64,000 nucleotides of DNA, from contig NZ_BJZT01000008.1 of the NCBI RefSeq assembly GCF_007992175.1, positions 94,632 to 158,631 of the forward strand. The letters are read 5' to 3'. A program made the translations under genes and the position numbers. The stretch is from Methylobacterium haplocladii (GTDB lineage: Bacteria > Pseudomonadota > Alphaproteobacteria > Rhizobiales > Beijerinckiaceae). The notes below the pieces were generated by a model, which saw only the letters and a list, made by a program, of their open reading frames with translations, made no database searches and had not been told where the DNA came from. Shown here piece by piece: positions 34,040 through 43,179 of the stretch; the first letter of the stretch is position 1; the number at the start of each line of letters is the position of its first letter.

Positions 34040-36963
34040 GCTTCCGGCGCGGCTCCGACGAGTTGACGCGCCTGCAGGACCGTCATGGGTTCACCGAAGG
34101 CGGCGCCCTGCGCGTAGTCGCAGCCGACATCCTGCAGCCCCTGCGCGTCGGCCTCGGATTCCGCGCCCTCGGCAACGATGGCGAGGCCGAGTTCCTGGCC
34201 CATCTTGACGATGGAACGCAGGATCGCCGTGCGCCCGGAGCCCATCTGCCGGACGAAGGTGTTGTCGATCTTGATCGTATCGAAGGGGAAGCGCTGCAGG
34301 TAGGACAGCGCCGAGTATCCGGTCCCGAAATCGTCGAGCGACAGGCCCGCACCGAGATCGTGGATCCGCGCCAGCATCTGGGCGGCGTATTCCGGGTTCT
34401 CCATCACCAGGCTCTCGGTCAGTTCCAGCTTGAGCGAACCGGGCAACACGCCGGAGCGCGCCAACACCGTCTTCACGTCGTGCAGGAGGTCGTGCCGGAG
34501 AAGCTGACGGGACGAGATGTTGACGGTCGCGAAGATCGGCGGCTCGACTTCGAGCGATCGTTGCCACGCCGCCAGTTCCAGCGCCGTACGCTCGATGGCG
34601 AAATTGCCGAGGTTGACGACGAAGCCCGTCTCCTCGGCCACCGGCATGAAGGTCGAGGGCGGAATGCGGCCGAGTTTGGGATGATCCCAGCGCAGGATCG
34701 TCTCGAAGCCGGCGACCGTCCGATCCTCCAGCCGCACGATCGGCTGGAACAGGACCTTCATCTCGCCGCGTTCCAGCGACTTGCGCAGGTCGCTTTCCAG
34801 CATCAGCCGGTCCGAACGCTCGCTGCGCATGGCGGCGCGGAAGACGTCGGTGCGGTCGCCGCCGCCGCGCTTGGCCTGGATCATCGCCATCTCGGCGTTC
34901 TTAAATACGTCCTCGCGCTTGGGCGCCGCGTTCCCTTGTCCGCCCTCGTAGAGTGCGATGCCGACGGAGACGGTGAGAAACACCTCTCGGTCGGCATAGG
35001 TCACCGGCGTGGCGATGGCCCGGCGGATCATCTCCGCAAAGGAGAGGATACGGTCGGGATCACGCTCGGATTGGAGGATCACCGCGAACTCGTCGCCGGC
35101 GACCCGCGAGAGTGTATCCTGCGGCCGCAGCAGCCGCCCCAGGCGGCGGGAGAGCGTCAGCAAAATCGAGTCGCCGGCCGAGAGGCCGACGGCATCGTTG
35201 ATCGCCTTGAAGCGATCGATGTCGAGAACGATCACCGCCGGTTTCAGGCGCTGGTCCTGTCCCGCGAGCGCCAGGGCCGCATCGAGCCGGTCGTAGAAGA
35301 GCTCACGGTTCGGCAGGCCGGTGAGGCTGTCGTGGACCGCATCGTGCAGAAGCCGCTCCTCGGCAGTCTTGCTCTCGGTCACGTCGGCGATGGTGCCGAC
35401 GATGCGCACCACTTCGCCGTCGGTACCGATCACCGGCCGAGCTTTGAGGCGGTACCAATAATACGGCCCGGCGGAGGAGCGCAGGCGGAAATCATGCAGG
35501 ATGCGTCCGCGCCGCTCTTCGATCACCGTATCGAGTGCCGCCGAGTAGCGCTCGACGTCGAAGGGGTGCAGCAGACCGAGCCAGTTCGCTGCAGGGCCTT
35601 CGAGCGCCCCGCGCTTCAGTCCGAGCTGACTCTCGATCTCCTGGCCCGCGAACACGCGGTCACCCGGCACATCCCAGTCGAAGACGACGTCACCGGCGCC
35701 GGTCAGCGCAAGCGCCCGGCGCTCGGTGTCGGAGACGAGGGCATGGCTCATGCCGCTGCCGGCGAAGGCGTGCTGCATCACCGTGAAGCCGATCAGCATT
35801 ACGATGAGCACGAGGCCGCCGATCAGCGCCGGCTGGACCAGATCCGAACCGATCTGGCCGGTGACGGTGAAAGCCGCGGCGACCACCCAGAACAGCAGCA
35901 GAAGCCAGGTCGGGATCAGCAGGATGGCACGGTCGTAGCCGTTATGGACCGCGAGATAGAGGATCAGCAGCAGGCCGACGCCGGCCACTGCCGCGATCGA
36001 GATGCGCGCCACCCCCGCCGCCACCGGCGGGTCGAAGGCCGCGAGCCCGACGAGCCCGGCGAGAAAAGCCAGCCAGAAGAAGGCGACGTGGCTGTAGCGC
36101 ACGTGCCAGCGCGACAGGTTAAGATAGGCGAACAGGAAGACGAGCAGCGTTGCCCCGAGCACAGCCTCGGCCGAGGCCCGGTAGACCCGCTCGACCACCT
36201 CGGTCGTCGGAAAGATACGCTGGAAGAATCCGAAATCGATGCAGGCATAGGCGAGCACCGCCCAGGCCAGGGCGGCGGCGGCCGGGAAGATGATCGCACC
36301 CTTCACGACGAAGATGATCGTCAGGAACAGCGCCAGCAGGCCGGCGATGCCGATGATGATGCCCTCGTAGAGGGTCAGGCCGCTGGTCTTCTTGCGATAG
36401 GCGTCCTGATCCCAAAGATAGACCTGCGGGATGTTCGGCCCCTTCAACTCGGCCACGTAGGTGATCGTGGTGCCGGGATCGAGGGTGATCAGGAACTGGT
36501 CGGCGTCGGTGCTCTCGTCGCGGTCGGGGCGGATGCCCTCGCTCGCCGTGATCGCTGCGATGCGGGAGCCACCGAGATCAGGCCAGACCACACCCGAGCC
36601 GACGAGCCGGAAATGCGGGGCCACCAGCAGCCGGTCGATCTGCTCGTCGGTGTCGTTGGTGAGCGCAAACACCATCCAGTCCGGCCGCGCGCCGGTCTCG
36701 CGGGCCTTCACCACGATGCGGCGCACGATCCCGTCCTTGCCCGGCGCCGTCGAGATCTGGATCAGGTCACCGTCCGAGCGATAGCGCTCGATCGTCGGCG
36801 TCAGGTCGATGGCCGGCGCGTCGAGTTTGACGCGTACGGCCTCGACCGCCTGCGCGGGCAGGCTGATTCCGAGGGCGCCCAGGAGCGCCGACAGTAATAC
36901 GAGGACGAGGGGGATCTGGCGCAACGGGACGTTTTCTTGCGGGCCGTCTTCAGTGTCTCTCAC
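34033..36963 (-). CDS. Membrane-bound PAS-GGDEF-EAL cyclic-di-GMP signalling protein
   Basis: 976 residues from GTG 36963 (GGGAG four bases upstream). Layout: signal-like hydrophobic segment (about 15-38), a periplasmic region to about 195 resembling 7TM-DISM sensor domains, about seven membrane helices (200-410), a PAS fold (about 430-550), GGDEF (about 555-715) and EAL (about 730-970). The cyclase signature is RVAGDEFAV, AGDEF instead of GGDEF, a variant found in active enzymes; a product-inhibition-like RPQD lies five residues before it. The EAL motif reads ETILRW, and DDFGTGYSALSYLQRF and ESLVMEN are intact, so phosphodiesterase activity is plausible. It likely adjusts c-di-GMP in response to an external signal. 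Confidence 0.9.
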   Translation of the reverse strand: MRDTEDGPQENVPLRQIPLVLVLLSALLGALGISLPAQAVEAVRVKLDAPAIDLTPTIERYRSDGDLIQISTAPGKDGIVRRIVVKARETGARPDWMVFALTNDTDEQIDRLLVAPHFRLVGSGVVWPDLGGSRIAAITASEGIRPDRDESTDADQFLITLDPGTTITYVAELKGPNIPQVYLWDQDAYRKKTSGLTLYEGIIIGIAGLLALFLTIIFVVKGAIIFPAAAALAWAVLAYACIDFGFFQRIFPTTEVVERVYRASAEAVLGATLLVFLFAYLNLSRWHVRYSHVAFFWLAFLAGLVGLAAFDPPVAAGVARISIAAVAGVGLLLILYLAVHNGYDRAILLIPTWLLLLFWVVAAAFTVTGQIGSDLVQPALIGGLVLIVMLIGFTVMQHAFAGSGMSHALVSDTERRALALTGAGDVVFDWDVPGDRVFAGQEIESQLGLKRGALEGPAANWLGLLHPFDVERYSAALDTVIEERRGRILHDFRLRSSAGPYYWYRLKARPVIGTDGEVVRIVGTIADVTESKTAEERLLHDAVHDSLTGLPNRELFYDRLDAALALAGQDQRLKPAVIVLDIDRFKAINDAVGLSAGDSILLTLSRRLGRLLRPQDTLSRVAGDEFAVILQSERDPDRILSFAEMIRRAIATPVTYADREVFLTVSVGIALYEGGQGNAAPKREDVFKNAEMAMIQAKRGGGDRTDVFRAAMRSERSDRLMLESDLRKSLERGEMKVLFQPIVRLEDRTVAGFETILRWDHPKLGRIPPSTFMPVAEETGFVVNLGNFAIERTALELAAWQRSLEVEPPIFATVNISSRQLLRHDLLHDVKTVLARSGVLPGSLKLELTESLVMENPEYAAQMLARIHDLGAGLSLDDFGTGYSALSYLQRFPFDTIKIDNTFVRQMGSGRTAILRSIVKMGQELGLAIVAEGAESEADAQGLQDVGCDYAQGAAFGEPMTVLQARQLVGAAPEAA

Positions 36964-37264
36964 GCCACTCCCGCTGTACCGTCGGAGCCAGAGAGAGAAC
37001 TCCCTGTGGTCGGGGGTCTTGTGAGGTGCACTTTACGACCGTGGCACGGGATCGAGCGAGCCGGACAACTGGTATCGGCGTGGCATTCCCCGGGCAAGGC
37101 GGCGAGCCCCACGGCGCGGGAGTGCCCACCGCTCAAATGCCGCGACACCCGAAGACGGGTCGCGCGGATTTGCGGCCAAAACAAGCCGGGGGTGCCCTTT
37201 GGCAAAGTGCCTTGGCCCTTGCGTCCTCTCCCGCCGCAAGCGGCAAACCGCTAAAGCCGGTTGC
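36964..37264. other. 301-bp divergent intergenic region
   Basis: This gap separates the GGDEF-EAL gene (minus) from the polysaccharide genes (plus). It should hold both promoters. Several short frames cross it on both strands, but none has a ribosome binding site with family-like sequence. I see no RNA gene. Confidence 0.4.
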
Positions 37265-38320
37265 ATGAGCCCATCGCCCGCCAACCTTGTCCCCCTCCTC
37301 GCCGTGCTGCTCGCGGCGGTGACGAGCGCCGTGCTGATCGTCCTGTTGATGCCATGGCTGCGGCGCTATGCGCTGGCCCGCCCGAACGCCCGCTCCAGCC
37401 ACGCCGTCCCGACACCCCAGGGTGGAGGCGTTGCGATCATTGCCGCGACGGTCGCGGTGAGCACGGCCCTTCTCATCGCCGACACGCAGGCGTTGCCATC
37501 GAACGAGGCTGTCGTGCTGATGCTGTCCGTGATCGCTCTCGCCGTCGTCGGCGGCCGCGACGACGTAAAGCCACTGCGGGTTTCGATCCGACTCGGGCTC
37601 CAGGTCGCAGCGGTCACGGCGGTCATCGTCGCCACCGGCGGCCGGCTCTGGCCCGCGATGCCGCTCGTTCTGGAGCGCGGCATCGAAATCTTCGCCGGGC
37701 TCTGGTTCGTGAACCTGATCAACTTCACCGACGGGCTCGACTGGATGACCCTCGCCGGCATGGTTCCGGTGACGGTCGTGCTCGTGCTGCTCGGCTACTC
37801 TGGCCTGCTGCCGGTCCTGCCCACGCTCGTCGCAGCTGCCCTGCTCGGCGGGTTTTTGGGATTTGCGCCGTTCAACCGGCCGGTGGCGCGACTGTTCATG
37901 GGCGATGTCGGCTCGCTCCCGGTCGGGCTGTTCATCGCGTGGCTGCTCTATCGTCTCGCGCTCGAAGGTGGATCCGCCGCGGCGCTGCTCCTGCCGCTCT
38001 ATCCGGTCGCGGACGCCACGCTGACCCTGCTTTGGCGGCTCAAGCGCGGCGAGAAGGTCTGGCAGGCGCATCGCAGCCACTTCTACCAGGTCGCCACGGT
38101 CAACGGCTTCTCGGTGCCGGAGGTGGTGGGGTCGGTCTTCGGCGTCAGCCTGATGCTTGCCGTGCTCGCTGCCTCGAGCTTGCTTTGGCCGAATTGGCCC
38201 GTCACCGTCGCGGCCCTTGCCGCGGGGAGCGGCCTCGTCGTCGTGCTCCTGCGCCGTTTCAACACGCCGCGTACCGGGTCTGAGACGGCGCGAACCGAGA
38301 GAGGAGCGTCGGCATCGTGA
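37265..38320 (+). CDS. Undecaprenyl-phosphate sugar-1-phosphate transferase (MraY/WecA family)
   Basis: 351-residue polytopic membrane protein with about ten hydrophobic segments. MraY/WecA family motifs are present: a SHAVPTPQGGGVAI loop, GGRDDVKPL (the conserved Asp pair), FVNLINFTDGLDWM (catalytic NxxxFxDGxD) and RLFMGDVGSLPVG, with the cytoplasmic HRSHFYQ loop. The enzyme moves a sugar-1-phosphate from a UDP-sugar to undecaprenyl phosphate, the first step of O-antigen or exopolysaccharide assembly. ATG 37265 was chosen because the preceding 22 residues of the longer frame are non-conserved. The next gene overlaps its end by 4 bp. Confidence 0.9.
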   Translation: MSPSPANLVPLLAVLLAAVTSAVLIVLLMPWLRRYALARPNARSSHAVPTPQGGGVAIIAATVAVSTALLIADTQALPSNEAVVLMLSVIALAVVGGRDDVKPLRVSIRLGLQVAAVTAVIVATGGRLWPAMPLVLERGIEIFAGLWFVNLINFTDGLDWMTLAGMVPVTVVLVLLGYSGLLPVLPTLVAAALLGGFLGFAPFNRPVARLFMGDVGSLPVGLFIAWLLYRLALEGGSAAALLLPLYPVADATLTLLWRLKRGEKVWQAHRSHFYQVATVNGFSVPEVVGSVFGVSLMLAVLAASSLLWPNWPVTVAALAAGSGLVVVLLRRFNTPRTGSETARTERGASAS

Positions 38321-39243
38321 GCGGACCTCTGATTGCGCTCACCGGCGCGACCGGCTTCATCGGACGACACCTACTGACCGCACTGTCGGCACGGGGCTTT
38401 CGTGTGCGGGTTCTGCTGCGCCGCCCCGTCGCGGTACCGGACGGGGCGAGTAGCGCCGTCGTCGGCGATCTCGCGCGGCCGATCAACATGGCTGCGGCGC
38501 TCTCGGGCGTCGATGCCGTGGTCCATTCCGCCGGTCTCGCCCACGCCATGTCGGGCGCGCCGGAAGACGATTTCCGCAGTTCCAACACCGAGGCCACGAA
38601 GCGCCTCGCCGACGCCGCGGAGCGCGCGAAGGTGCGCCGCTTCGTCTTCCTATCCTCGATCCGGGCACAGACCGGACCGAGCGCACCGTCCCCGGTTCGC
38701 GAGACCGATCACCCCGCCCCGACCGATGCCTACGGCCGTTCGAAGCTCGCAGCCGAACAGGCGCTCGCCGAAACGGGGCTCGACTGGGTCGCCCTGCGCC
38801 CGGTGCTGGTCTACGGCGCCGGCGTGAAGGGCAACATGGCGGCGCTGATGCGGCTTGCCCGCTCGCCATACCCGCTGCCGCTCGCGAGCTTGTCGGGGCG
38901 GCGCTCTCTCGTTTCCGTCGAGAGCCTGTCGGCCGCGGTCGCTACGGTGCTTCAGGTCCCGGGACCGCTCGCCCGGCCGTTGATCGTCGCCGATCCCGAT
39001 CCGTTGAGTCTTCCGCAGATGATCGCGGCCCTCCGCAGCGGGCTCGGCCGCAGGGCCGGAATGCTGCCGGTGCCGGTGCCGCTGATCGGTCTCGCCTGCC
39101 GCATGACCGGGCGCGAGGAGGTCTTCGACCGCTTGTCCGGTTCGCTCGTAGCGACGGCAGAGGGACTGGCGGCGTTGGGATGGCAGCCGTCACAGGCGTC
39201 GCAGGACGGTCTTGCGGCGCTCGCGGCAGACAACGCGGGCTGA
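38317..39243 (+). CDS. NAD-dependent sugar epimerase/dehydratase (extended SDR)
   Basis: 308 residues from GTG 38317, which overlaps the upstream stop (GTGA), so translation is coupled. The Rossmann motif TGATGFIGRHL sits at residue 8, the catalytic Ser in FVFLSSIRA (about 110), and Tyr/Lys in TDAYGRSKLAAEQAL (about 140, YxxxK). The nearest functional class is UDP-glucose/UDP-N-acetylhexosamine 4-epimerase-like enzymes. Pairing with the sugar-phosphate transferase suggests it makes the nucleotide sugar used to prime a polysaccharide. Confidence 0.88.
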   Translation: MSGPLIALTGATGFIGRHLLTALSARGFRVRVLLRRPVAVPDGASSAVVGDLARPINMAAALSGVDAVVHSAGLAHAMSGAPEDDFRSSNTEATKRLADAAERAKVRRFVFLSSIRAQTGPSAPSPVRETDHPAPTDAYGRSKLAAEQALAETGLDWVALRPVLVYGAGVKGNMAALMRLARSPYPLPLASLSGRRSLVSVESLSAAVATVLQVPGPLARPLIVADPDPLSLPQMIAALRSGLGRRAGMLPVPVPLIGLACRMTGREEVFDRLSGSLVATAEGLAALGWQPSQASQDGLAALAADNAG

Positions 39244-39252
39244 GACGAAACC

Positions 39253-41250
39253 TCAAGCCGTCGAGGGCTGTGGCTCCAATGCCCCGGACGGTACAGCCAG
39301 CGGCGCGATCGGTTCCGGAACGGCATTCGGAACCTTGCGGTCGCGGTGCCGGAAGTCCGGGATGGCTTCCTCGAACACGGCTTCCGCCGCGGCGCGATCA
39401 CCGCGCGCCACCGCCTCACCCAGCCTCCCGATCCAGCCTTCCAGAACGGCGCGATCGGCGAAGACGGGCTTCGCCGCCATCACCCCGTCAATGCCGGCGA
39501 GACTCACCCGCGGCTCTTCCTTGGCGAACAGAATCTCGTTGAGCCGCTCTCCCGGCCGCGCGCCGGTGACTGCGATCTCGATGTCCTCGCCCGGTTCGAA
39601 GCCGGCGAGCCGGATCATGCGCTCGGCGAGCTCCCGGATTTTTACGGGCTGGCCCATCTTGAGCACATAGACGGCAGCACGCTGGTCAGACGCCTCATCC
39701 GTGATCGTGCGCGCCTCGCCATCGGCGTGGGAGGCTGCCGTCAGCACGAGATCGCAAGCCTCCCGCACGGTCATGAAGTAGCGCACCATCTCGGCGTGCG
39801 TGACGGTGACGGGGCCGCCGCGCGCGATCTGCGCCTTGAACACCGGCACCACAGAGCCGGCCGAGCCGAGCACGTTGCCGAAGCGGACCGCGATGAGGCG
39901 TGTCGGCTCTGCCCCGGTCTGCTCGGCATCCAACGCCTGGGCCACCATTTCCGCAAACCGTTTGGTGACGCCGAGCTGCGAGACCGGCTCGATCGCCTTG
40001 TCGGTCGAGATCATCACCAGCGCGCGAGCCCCGGCCGCCACCGTCGCGTCGGCGACGTTGATCGAGCCGAACACGTTGGTCTTGATGCCTTCCACCCAGT
40101 CCCGTTCGAGGTAGGGCACCTGCTTCAGTGCAGCGGCGTGGAAGACGTAGGTCGGCCGGAATTCGGCCAGCAGCGCATGCATCCGCTCGCGGTCGCGGAT
40201 ATCGGCCAGGGCACCGGTCACCGTAGCGTCGGCATTGAGGATTGGCGGGTGGTTGAGGATGCCGTGCAGGGCCGGCTCCGAATTCTCGATCACGAGCAGA
40301 GCGCTCGCGCCGAAGGCGACAGCGCGAGCACAGATCTCGGAGCCGATCGAACCGCCGCCGCCCGTCACGACGACGCGGGCGCCGGAGAGAAAGCGCTCCA
40401 GCCGTGGCCGGTCGATCGCCACGGTGGGCCGCAGCAGCAGATCTTCGATCTCCAGCGGTGCGAGTTCGGCGTCGCGCATGCCCTCGCCGAGGCTGGTGAC
40501 GCGCGCGAGCGGCAGGCCGAGACGCCGGGCGCGGGCGATGAGGTCGTCGGGCTCGGCTTCCGGCGCCAGCGCGCTTGGTGTGGCGACGAGCCGGCGCACC
40601 GGCATGCCGCGGTTGGCGAGGTCGGCGATGACCCGCTCCAGGTCCCTGAAGCCGCCGAGCACGGGCACGCCGCGCATCATCTGGCCGGCCTCGTCGGCGC
40701 GCGGCGAGAGGATGCCCTTGGGTGAGAGCCGGCGCACCGAGCCCGACTCGATCGCACGCAGTACGGTCTCGATGTCGGCGCCGCGCCCGAGGAGCAGGGT
40801 CGGCGTCGTCGCGGCGCGCGCATGGGTCTGCCGCGAGCGGGCGTATTTCAGGTAGCGGAAGGCAAGCCTCGGGCCTCCGAGCAGGAAGACCTGCAACATC
40901 CAGTAGAGGACGATGGCAATCTTCCCGAAGAAATAGAAGCCGTAGAGGTTTTCCGAAACGAGAACGTAGTCGAGAACCAGCAGCGTCAGCGCCAGTACGC
41001 TCGCCGCGCGCACGATTCCGGCCAGATCGGGCAGAGAGGCGAAGCGCCATTTCGTCCGGTAGAGCTTGAACCAGCCGTAGACCATTCCGGCAAAGGCCAG
41101 GAACGGCGGCAGCAGCCAGGGGAGCGCGTGCATCCGCTCGGCGAGCTGATCGCCTTGGAAGCGGAATACGAAGGTGAGGATCACGGCCGCGACGGTCGCC
41201 ACGAGGTCGTGGACGAGCATCACCGCCGTCTTGAGAGTACGCTGCTGCAT
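39253..41250 (-). CDS. CapD/FlaA1-like nucleotide-sugar 4,6-dehydratase, membrane-anchored
   Basis: 665 residues from ATG 41250; the frame stays open further upstream but the family begins here. Four transmembrane helices (about 1-125) precede a CoA-binding-like Rossmann region and a second Rossmann domain with VVVTGGGGSIGSEI (about 293). The family makes UDP-4-keto-6-deoxyhexosamine for O-antigen, capsule or protein glycans (WbpM, PglF). The Asp-Lys pair STDKA is present. The Met that replaces the SDR tyrosine in WbpM-type enzymes (xxMGxTKR) is Leu here (SQLGVTKR). It converges on the epimerase gene with a 9-bp gap, and together with the two previous genes forms a polysaccharide locus. Confidence 0.88.
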   Translation of the reverse strand: MQQRTLKTAVMLVHDLVATVAAVILTFVFRFQGDQLAERMHALPWLLPPFLAFAGMVYGWFKLYRTKWRFASLPDLAGIVRAASVLALTLLVLDYVLVSENLYGFYFFGKIAIVLYWMLQVFLLGGPRLAFRYLKYARSRQTHARAATTPTLLLGRGADIETVLRAIESGSVRRLSPKGILSPRADEAGQMMRGVPVLGGFRDLERVIADLANRGMPVRRLVATPSALAPEAEPDDLIARARRLGLPLARVTSLGEGMRDAELAPLEIEDLLLRPTVAIDRPRLERFLSGARVVVTGGGGSIGSEICARAVAFGASALLVIENSEPALHGILNHPPILNADATVTGALADIRDRERMHALLAEFRPTYVFHAAALKQVPYLERDWVEGIKTNVFGSINVADATVAAGARALVMISTDKAIEPVSQLGVTKRFAEMVAQALDAEQTGAEPTRLIAVRFGNVLGSAGSVVPVFKAQIARGGPVTVTHAEMVRYFMTVREACDLVLTAASHADGEARTITDEASDQRAAVYVLKMGQPVKIRELAERMIRLAGFEPGEDIEIAVTGARPGERLNEILFAKEEPRVSLAGIDGVMAAKPVFADRAVLEGWIGRLGEAVARGDRAAAEAVFEEAIPDFRHRDRKVPNAVPEPIAPLAVPSGALEPQPSTA

Positions 41251-41312
41251 CGTGCTTTCGAGGCCGCTGGCGGTATCGACGCGGCCTCGGCCGAAGTCAA
41301 CGCGCGGGCGAT

Positions 41313-42167
41313 TCAGGTCAGAGCACGCACCGCTCTCGCGAGGGCGTCGTCGGCCTTGTCGAGGTCCGGCGCCTCGATCCGGCGATAGCGGGCCTGGATC
41401 AGACCGAAGGCGCCGAAGGCGAAATGACCCGCCGCGACGATCCCGAGCAGGACCCAACCGTAGGGCTGAGCCCGAAGCGCCTGGAAAGCGCCTGATAAGC
41501 CCTTCGCGTCCGAGGACGCCTGCGTCCAGGCTGCCGTCAGAATGAAGCCGCCGATGATCAGGAAGGCGACGCCTCGGGCGGCATAGCCGAAGCGGCCGAC
41601 CGGGCAGGCCCAACGGCCTGCGGCACCCGCCGGTAGTGAGAGCCGGTCGGCGACATCGCCCTTCCAGGCCCTGGCCGCATAGCCGATACCGGTGCCGGCG
41701 ACGCCCAGCCCGACGATGCCGACGAGCCACGGGCCGAAGGGTTGTTCCAGCAACCATCGGGTCCAGTCGCGCACGCCGTCGCCGCCGGCCGAGGCCCGTC
41801 CAATCCCGAAGGCGAGGCTGCCGGCGGTCACGGCCAAGGCCAGATAGACGCCTGCGCTGATCAGATGACCGCCGCGCACCAGCAGCGCTTTCGGCGCTGC
41901 CCCGCGCCGGTCGGCGTCGGTGATGGCCTCGACGAGCCGCCAGGACGCAAACCCGAGCAGCCCGAGCGCGATGAATCCGACGAGCACCGCGCCGAATGGG
42001 CCGCCCAGGACGAAGCGGAGCGCGTCCTTGCTGTCACCGGCCGAACCGCCCCGGCCGAGCGCCGCGAGGACCGCGAGGCCGCCGACCACGCAATAGACCG
42101 TGCCGCGGGCGCCGTAGCCGAAGCGGGCGAGGTATTCGAGGGTGTTGTCGTTCCGGCTCCAGGCCAC
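41313..42167 (-). CDS. DUF1206 integral membrane protein
   Basis: 284 residues with about six transmembrane helices arranged as three repeats of a helix pair. The repeats have the family hallmark LARFGYGARGTVYCVVGG, VRGGHLISAGVYLALA and VGRFGYAARGVAFLIIGG. This is DUF1206, widespread in Actinobacteria and Alphaproteobacteria and without a known activity. It is followed six bases later by a small gene on the same strand. Its position beside polysaccharide genes suggests nothing firm about role. Confidence 0.85.
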   Translation of the reverse strand: MAWSRNDNTLEYLARFGYGARGTVYCVVGGLAVLAALGRGGSAGDSKDALRFVLGGPFGAVLVGFIALGLLGFASWRLVEAITDADRRGAAPKALLVRGGHLISAGVYLALAVTAGSLAFGIGRASAGGDGVRDWTRWLLEQPFGPWLVGIVGLGVAGTGIGYAARAWKGDVADRLSLPAGAAGRWACPVGRFGYAARGVAFLIIGGFILTAAWTQASSDAKGLSGAFQALRAQPYGWVLLGIVAAGHFAFGAFGLIQARYRRIEAPDLDKADDALARAVRALT

Positions 42168-42173
42168 GCGGGC

Positions 42174-42512
42174 TCAGGCCTCCCGCTGCGGCTTGCCGGC
42201 CAACGCGACGTAGAAGCCGAGCCCATCCTCGGCCGGAAGAGTCTGCAGACGCTCGATCCAGCCACGGCGCTTGGCATCGAGCAGCAGGCGCCCGACCGGC
42301 TGGAACAACGTCTCTCCGCCGCCCTCTGGGGGCGCGTCGAACCGGATCGCGACGGTCTTGCCCTTCGAGAAGCGGCTACGCTGGAGCATGTCGTTCAACG
42401 AGGCCTCGGCCTGCACCCTGGGTGCCCCGCGCAGGTCGAGCACGGATTCCGCATCGGTCACCCCGAGGCCACCGCGCAGCTTGTTCGCATAGAAGTCTTC
42501 GAGATGAGGCAA
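42174..42512 (-). CDS. Hypothetical protein, possibly N-terminally truncated
   Basis: 112 residues from a TTG at 42512, the only usable start in the frame. The reading frame stays open and protein-like (RVKLRPPPLPHLED) for about 14 codons further upstream without any start codon, so the 5' end may have been lost when the neighbouring Uma2 gene arrived or decayed. The sequence is a mixed alpha/beta fold with no motif I recognise. The gene lies 6 bp before the DUF1206 start on the same strand and may be cotranscribed with it. Confidence 0.5.
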   Translation of the reverse strand: MPHLEDFYANKLRGGLGVTDAESVLDLRGAPRVQAEASLNDMLQRSRFSKGKTVAIRFDAPPEGGGETLFQPVGRLLLDAKRRGWIERLQTLPAEDGLGFYVALAGKPQREA

Positions 42513-42555
42513 GGGCGGCGGCCTGAGCTTGACGCGGATCCGGACAGATAATGAG

Positions 42556-43105
42556 TCAGAACGTTACGCGCGCATAGACATCCGTAACGTGAAGCGTGCC
42601 GCCGCGTCCGGGAAACTCGATATCGTCGCCAGGGCCGAGCCTCTGCATCGCCCACCAAGTCTCGCGGCGCCAGACCTCGACGCGCGTCGCGTCCTGACAG
42701 AGGATCAGGACGGTTTGCAGCGACGGCACCGTCCGGACGCAGGCGGTCTTTCGGCCGCGATCCATGCTCATCTTCGAGGATGGATCGCACTTCCACGACC
42801 AGCAGCGGATGGCGAGCTTAGCCGTCGCGGGGTAGGGGACCGCACCGGACGACGATGTCGGACATCGGCGCGAAGCCGCCCCTGGTTTCGCTGAGCACGG
42901 CGAGGCCGGGCGCTGCAGCCCTCGCGTTCGGCAAGATCGCCGGGCTTTCGCTCGGGGTCATAGACGATGCGCTGGTGCTGTCCGCTCGTCGGCGACATCA
43001 GCACTGGCACGCCGTCCAGAACTCCCAGTGCTCGCTATCGGGCTCGGCCGAGCCCCGGTATTCGGCGTCGCTCATGCGCGCGTCGCCCCGTGCGGCAACG
43101 GCCAT
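42556..43105 (-). pseudogene. Uma2 family (DUF820) endonuclease-fold protein, frameshifted
   Basis: Reading from ATG 43105 (GGGAGG six bases upstream) gives MAVAARGDARMSDAEYRG, the usual Uma2 start, then a stop after 35 codons. The rest of the family can be followed only by changing frame: GVPVLMSPTSGQHQRIV, LAVLSETRGGFAPMSDIVVR, HPLLVVEVRSILEDE, and finally VLILCQDATRVEVWRRETWW to a stop at 42556. The total length, about 183 codons, equals an intact Uma2 protein. At least three frame changes are needed. Uma2 belongs to the PD-(D/E)XK superfamily; the conserved motifs survive but in different frames. Confidence 0.85.
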
Positions 43106-43179
43106 CGCGGCCTCCCGTGTGAGGACCGCGATGGTGGCATTCCAGAAGCCGCTCGCGACGTTGCGGGCGGCTTACCGTG

